Of a stretch of DNA of 64,000 bases, positions 60,729-64,000 are shown piece after piece. Under the pieces are notes generated by a model. It saw only the letters and a list, made by a program, of their open reading frames with translations, was not told the DNA's origin and made no database searches. The position numbers and the translations under genes were made by a program. The stretch covers positions 1 to 64,000 of the forward strand of contig JAUVYN010000007.1 in NCBI GenBank assembly GCA_030603065.1. The letters are read 5' to 3'. The stretch is from Pseudomonas sp. Lineage in GTDB: Bacteria > Pseudomonadota > Gammaproteobacteria > Pseudomonadales > Pseudomonadaceae. Each line of letters opens with the position of its first letter. The first letter of the stretch is position 1.

Positions 60729-61346
60729 CTGGGTTCCTCTGTCCCGCAGCGTTTGCAGTGCCCAGGGCACCAGTTCGGTCCCTAGCCGGTCGGCGGCGAT
60801 ACCAAAGGCGTCGACCACCCCGGGTACCTGCTCATCCTGAAGGGGCTCCTCGACAACGAAGGTGCGGTAGGCCAGGACCCGTCGAGTGGACGACTCGATC
60901 ACTCGCGCGTCCAGTTCTATCACTGCCCGCGGCCCCCCTGCATAGATCACCTGAAAGCGCCTTAGATCAGTACCGAGTTGTACATCTGCGTGCAGCGAGT
61001 GTTCGTCCGTACTAACCGTCCGCACGCCACCATGCAGCACGAATGATCTGGCCAGATGCTCGCGCAGAATCGCCGGCGTAGGGTCAGACCAGCGCGCTCC
61101 CCGGTAGGTACTGAGTTGCTGGCCTTCGGGATTGACCAGAATTCGCGGCCCGCTGAGGGCGAAACCGGCCTGAGGCGTGTTGATCCGTAGCGAAAGGTCC
61201 AGCTCTTCAGTCGTACCCTGCTGCATGGTAGTCGTTGGAAACTGGAAGACCTTGAGCGGCTCTGACTCCGGCAGGATAGTGCATCCTCCCATCAGGATCA
61301 GGGCTCCAAGACAGGCGCTGCGGAACGGGGCGGTGAACGTTTTCAA
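60717..61346 (-). CDS. ABC-type transport auxiliary lipoprotein (PqiC-like)
   Basis: Lipoprotein of 209 aa with lipobox MGGC (Cys22). It belongs to the family found at the end of MCE transport operons, like PqiC/YmbA (ILPESEPLKVFQFPTTTMQQ; AVIELDARVIESSTRRVLAY; VDAFGIAADRLGTELVPWAL). It is probably anchored in the outer membrane and receives or passes lipids from the MCE ring. The start overlaps the stop of the MlaD-like gene (ATGA). Confidence 0.87.
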   Translation of the reverse strand: MKTFTAPFRSACLGALILMGGCTILPESEPLKVFQFPTTTMQQGTTEELDLSLRINTPQAGFALSGPRILVNPEGQQLSTYRGARWSDPTPAILREHLARSFVLHGGVRTVSTDEHSLHADVQLGTDLRRFQVIYAGGPRAVIELDARVIESSTRRVLAYRTFVVEEPLQDEQVPGVVDAFGIAADRLGTELVPWALQTLRDRGTQAAR

Positions 61347-62284
61347 GGTTCGAACTCCTCAAGGGTGTCGCGCCCCAGCAGGAAACGGGTGGGGTTGTCT
61401 TCCAGGCGGCGCGTGATGTTGCGCAGCGAGGACAGGCTGCCTCGCAGTTCGTTGATGGCTGGCTCCAACTGCCCCAGTCCCTGCATGCCGTTGGCGAAGG
61501 CTTCGGCGTTTTCGCTGAGGAGCGTCTCGAGGGTGGCACTGGTACGCGCGATGGAACTCAGCGCCTGTTCCGCGCCATCTAAGGTGCGGGTGCCCTGGCC
61601 GGTGAGCAATTCGTTGGCATTGTTCATGAGCCCGCCGGTCTGTTCCAGCGTTCTGGTGGCCTGCTGACTGACGCGGGTCAGTTCGGCGACCAGGGTACGT
61701 ACATCACTGCTCTGCTCGGCAATGCTACGGGTGGCAAGTTCGATGGACTCGAGCGTATTGCCGATGCGGCTGGCATTGTCCTCGGAGATGATCAGTCTGG
61801 CACTGGAAACCAGCTGGTTGATATTGGTCATCAGATCTTCTCCGTCGGCCAGGAGTGTCGCGATGGGCGAGGGTGAGGCGATAATCACCGGGTTCTCTCC
61901 TTCCTCGGCAGTGAGTAGTGGACTGTCCGGCGAGCCGTGGCTCAGCTCGATGACCGAGGTTCCGGTGATGCCGGTGAAGGAGAGGCGCGCCCGGGTATCT
62001 TCAGTGATCGGTACCTCCGAGCCTACTCGAATTTCCGCCAGGACGCGTCGCGGATCTCGCGGATCCAGACGCAGGTCAGTGATGTCGCCCACTCGAATGC
62101 CGCTGTACTGCACGGTGCTTCCACGGGAGAGCCCCGTCACGGCCTCGTTGAACACTACCGTGTAGAAGTTGAATTCCCGGCTGGTCGAGGCGTTACCGAT
62201 CCAGATGGCGAAGGCGATCGCCGCCAGGCCACCCAGCAGGGTGAACAAGCCGATGAGGATGTGATGTGCGCGAGTTTCCATCAA
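61343..62284 (-). CDS. MlaD-family (MCE domain) protein
   Basis: Periplasmic substrate-carrying component of an MCE lipid transporter, 313 aa. It has an N-terminal membrane helix at about 8-28 (ILIGLFTLLGGLAAIAFAIW) and one MCE domain at about 35-120 (VVFNEAVTGLSRGSTVQYSG, IRVGDITDLRLDPRDPRRV, RLSFTGITGTSVIELSHG). A long helical C-terminal part (about 150-300) is expected to form a tunnel, unlike the short E. coli MlaD. It sits between the ATPase and lipoprotein genes with overlapping ends. Confidence 0.9.
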   Translation of the reverse strand: MMETRAHHILIGLFTLLGGLAAIAFAIWIGNASTSREFNFYTVVFNEAVTGLSRGSTVQYSGIRVGDITDLRLDPRDPRRVLAEIRVGSEVPITEDTRARLSFTGITGTSVIELSHGSPDSPLLTAEEGENPVIIASPSPIATLLADGEDLMTNINQLVSSARLIISEDNASRIGNTLESIELATRSIAEQSSDVRTLVAELTRVSQQATRTLEQTGGLMNNANELLTGQGTRTLDGAEQALSSIARTSATLETLLSENAEAFANGMQGLGQLEPAINELRGSLSSLRNITRRLEDNPTRFLLGRDTLEEFEP

Positions 62285-63084
62285 ACAGGCTCCGATGGGC
62301 GGTTGCGACGGGCGGCGAGGGACGCGGCACGTCCCCGGGGACCATGAAAGTAATCCTGAATCCAGGCATTGTCGGTAGCGGCAACCCGGTCCAGTGTATC
62401 GGCGACCAGAACGCGTTTGTCGGACAGTACCGCAATCCGGTCACATATGGCGTACAGCGTGTCGAGGTCGTGGGTGACCAGAAATACACTGAGGCCCATT
62501 GCATCTCTCAGCGTCCTGATCAACTCATCGAAGGCGGCTGCGCCTATGGGGTCAAGGCCCGCGGTCGGCTCGTCGAGGAACAGGATGTCCGGATCCAGCG
62601 CCAAGGCGCGCGCCAGTGCAGCGCGCTTGACCATGCCGCCGGACAGCTCCGACGGAAACTTCTGACCAGCGTTGGCGGGAAGGCCTGCCAGGGCCAGCTT
62701 CATGCTTGCCAGGTGTTCTGCGTCCGCACGGCTCAGTCCGGCGTGCTCGATCAGGGGCAAGGCCACGTTTTCGGTAACGGTCAGCGAAGAAAACAGCGCG
62801 CCGGCCTGGAACAGGACGCCAAAACGCCGTTCCAGCCGTGACCGCTCAGCGGGTCCGAGCTGCTGAAGATCCTCTCCAAAGACCTTTACGCTACCGGCGG
62901 TGGGCCGACGGAGACCGACGATGGAGCGCAACAGAACCGATTTGCCAGTGCCCGAGCCGCCTACGACACCGAGTATCTCACCGCGACGAATATCCAGATC
63001 GAGATTCTGGTGAATGGTCTGGGTACCAAAGCGGTTGACCAGCCCCCTTACCTCGACGATCGGATCGTCCTGGAGCTTTGTCAC
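62281..63084 (-). CDS. MCE-system ABC transporter ATPase (MlaF-like)
   Basis: Cytoplasmic ATPase driving the MCE lipid transporter, 267 aa. It starts with GTG at 63084, overlapping the permease stop (GTGA), with GGAG eight bases upstream. Motifs are Walker A GGSGTGKS, signature LSGGMVKRAALARALA, Walker B DILFLDEPTAGLDP and the H-loop LVTHDLDTLY. The C-terminal extension after the H-loop is typical of MlaF. It is coupled with the permease and MlaD-like genes. Confidence 0.93.
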   Translation of the reverse strand: MTKLQDDPIVEVRGLVNRFGTQTIHQNLDLDIRRGEILGVVGGSGTGKSVLLRSIVGLRRPTAGSVKVFGEDLQQLGPAERSRLERRFGVLFQAGALFSSLTVTENVALPLIEHAGLSRADAEHLASMKLALAGLPANAGQKFPSELSGGMVKRAALARALALDPDILFLDEPTAGLDPIGAAAFDELIRTLRDAMGLSVFLVTHDLDTLYAICDRIAVLSDKRVLVADTLDRVAATDNAWIQDYFHGPRGRAASLAARRNRPSEPV

Positions 63085-64000
63085 CAGCCCATCTCCATGT
63101 AGAAAAGTGCCGCCAGCGCGTCCACCAGAATCACCACGAATATCGATTGGACTACGCTGGACGTGGTGTGTTCGCCCACTGATTCGGCGCTCCCCGAGAC
63201 CTTGAAGCCCTCCAGGCAGCCAATGATGGCGATGAGGAAGGCAAAAACAGGCGCCTTGGCGATTCCCAGAAGGTAGTGCCGCATTTCGACGTTCTGCTGG
63301 ACGATGTTGATGAACATGGTGGGCGAGATATCCAGGCTGAGAGCGCAAACCAGTGCGCCGCCGAACATGCCGGAGATCATCGCGACGAACGTCAGGAGGG
63401 GCAGGGCGATGACCATCGCCAGCACCCTCGGCAGAACCAGAATGTCCAGCGGGTCGAGCCCCAGGGTGCGAATGGCGTCGATCTCTTCATTGGCCTTCAT
63501 CGAGCCGATCTGGGCCGTGAACGCGCTGGCGGTACGCCCGGCCATCAGGATCGCTGTCAGCAATACGGCGAACTCGCGCAGGAATGAAAAGGCTATCAGG
63601 TCCACTGTGTATATAGTGGCACCGAAGGCTGCCAGGATGGTCGCCCCGAGAAAGGCTACTACCGCGCCGACCATGAAGGTCAGCAGGGCGACGATAGGTA
63701 CCGCGTGCAGCGCAGTCTGTTCCAGCTGGGCGGCGACGGCAGTGAGCCGCCAGTTTTTAGGTCTGAACAGATTGCGGGCAAGGCCGCTCAGGGTCAGGCC
63801 AATGAAACCCAGCAGCGAAGTGAGATGTTCCCAGAAGGCCGCCATGCCTCGGCCGACCTGTTCCAGCACGTCACCGAGTGCATTGGTCTCACGGGGTTGG
63901 GCCTCCGGCTCTACGCTGAGGTTGGCTGCGATGCGTCGCAACAGAACGCGGCGCTCCTCAGGCATCTCGCTGGCGCCATCAGCTGCGGCCTGCAGCAGGT
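63081..64000 (-). CDS. MlaE-family permease (partial, 5' end outside window)
   Basis: Inner-membrane permease of the MCE transporter; the C-terminal 305 codons are visible and the frame stays open to the right edge, so the ATG at 63965 is internal. The visible start (QAAADGASEMPEERRVLLRR) suggests an N-terminal domain, probably STAS-like, as in other Pseudomonas homologues. The MlaE core has ALHAVPIVALLTFMVGAVVA, YTVDLIAFSFLREFAVLLTA, MAGRTASAFTAQIGSMKANE and EIDAIRTLGLDPLDILVLPR. It is the first visible gene of the permease-ATPase-MlaD-lipoprotein operon. Confidence 0.92.
   Translation of the reverse strand, partial: LLQAAADGASEMPEERRVLLRRIAANLSVEPEAQPRETNALGDVLEQVGRGMAAFWEHLTSLLGFIGLTLSGLARNLFRPKNWRLTAVAAQLEQTALHAVPIVALLTFMVGAVVAFLGATILAAFGATIYTVDLIAFSFLREFAVLLTAILMAGRTASAFTAQIGSMKANEEIDAIRTLGLDPLDILVLPRVLAMVIALPLLTFVAMISGMFGGALVCALSLDISPTMFINIVQQNVEMRHYLLGIAKAPVFAFLIAIIGCLEGFKVSGSAESVGEHTTSSVVQSIFVVILVDALAALFYMEMGW

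Overview
The window is a gene-dense, roughly 60-65 % GC bacterial chromosome segment. Protein sequences and gene order both point to a gammaproteobacterium of the family Pseudomonadaceae. The run queA-tgt-yajC-secDF / suhB / trmJ-cysE / ndk-rlmN-pilF-rodZ-like-ispG-hisS-yfgM-bamB-der, then leuA, a M23 peptidase, xseA and guaBA, is the Pseudomonas arrangement as I remember it. It is interrupted by other Pseudomonas-type blocks (ackA-pta/slyD; cysZ/ahpB-trxB; thiolase/acyl-CoA ligase/DUF1329/LuxR). Because the isc operon is missing from its usual place, I suspect a divergent lineage, perhaps the marine P. pertucinogena/Halopseudomonas group; that placement is a guess. I see no phage, insertion sequence, CRISPR array or rRNA. 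There is one tRNA, tRNA-Leu(CAA).

Layout. 1-6.6 kb (minus strand): a urea-nitrogen unit atzF (allophanate hydrolase) - GntR regulator - urtA-urtB-urtC, whose left end leaves the window. It has a near-consensus sigma-54 promoter with a GntR-type palindrome at the expected transcription start. 6.7-8.8 kb: a FecA-like TonB-dependent receptor, then a 595-base gap, then ornithine decarboxylase (speC). 10.6-21.1 kb: lipid and acyl-CoA metabolism: an SDR 3-hydroxyacyl-CoA dehydrogenase, a Na/Pi transporter, a thiolase, a medium-chain acyl-CoA ligase, a DUF1329 protein and a MalT-like (LAL) LuxR regulator. The ligase and DUF1329 genes share an almost identical promoter. 21.1-28.8 kb: a dicarboxylate/amino-acid symporter, a glyoxalase-II-like hydrolase, an OmpA-like lipoprotein, an acyltransferase, pta-ackA and slyD. 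28.9-34.5 kb: a NemR-like TetR repressor with an old-yellow-enzyme gene, a glycosyltransferase, cysZ, and a peroxiredoxin/thioredoxin-reductase pair behind a plausible OxyR site.

34.6-53.3 kb is housekeeping: tRNA modification (queA, tgt, trmJ, rlmN), Sec translocation (yajC, secD, secF, yfgM), cysteine synthesis and sulfur mobilisation (cysE, an IscS-like desulfurase), ndk, the type IV pilus pilotin pilF, a RodZ-like protein, ispG, hisS, bamB and der. 53.3-60.7 kb holds leuA, a M23 peptidase, xseA and guaB-guaA. 60.7-64 kb is a four-gene MCE/Mla-type lipid transporter (permease-ATPase-MlaD-lipoprotein) running off the right edge.

The most notable points are: (i) an IscS that matches E. coli IscS residue for residue at its catalytic positions but stops about 20 residues early, at the C-terminal segment that contacts the scaffold IscU, in a locus from which iscR, iscU, iscA, hscBA, fdx and iscX are absent; (ii) the sigma-54/GntR control region of the allophanate hydrolase-urea transporter operon; (iii) the shared promoter of acyl-CoA ligase and DUF1329 together with the absence of the usual DUF1302 partner. 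I did not find a wholly new defence or mobile system here.
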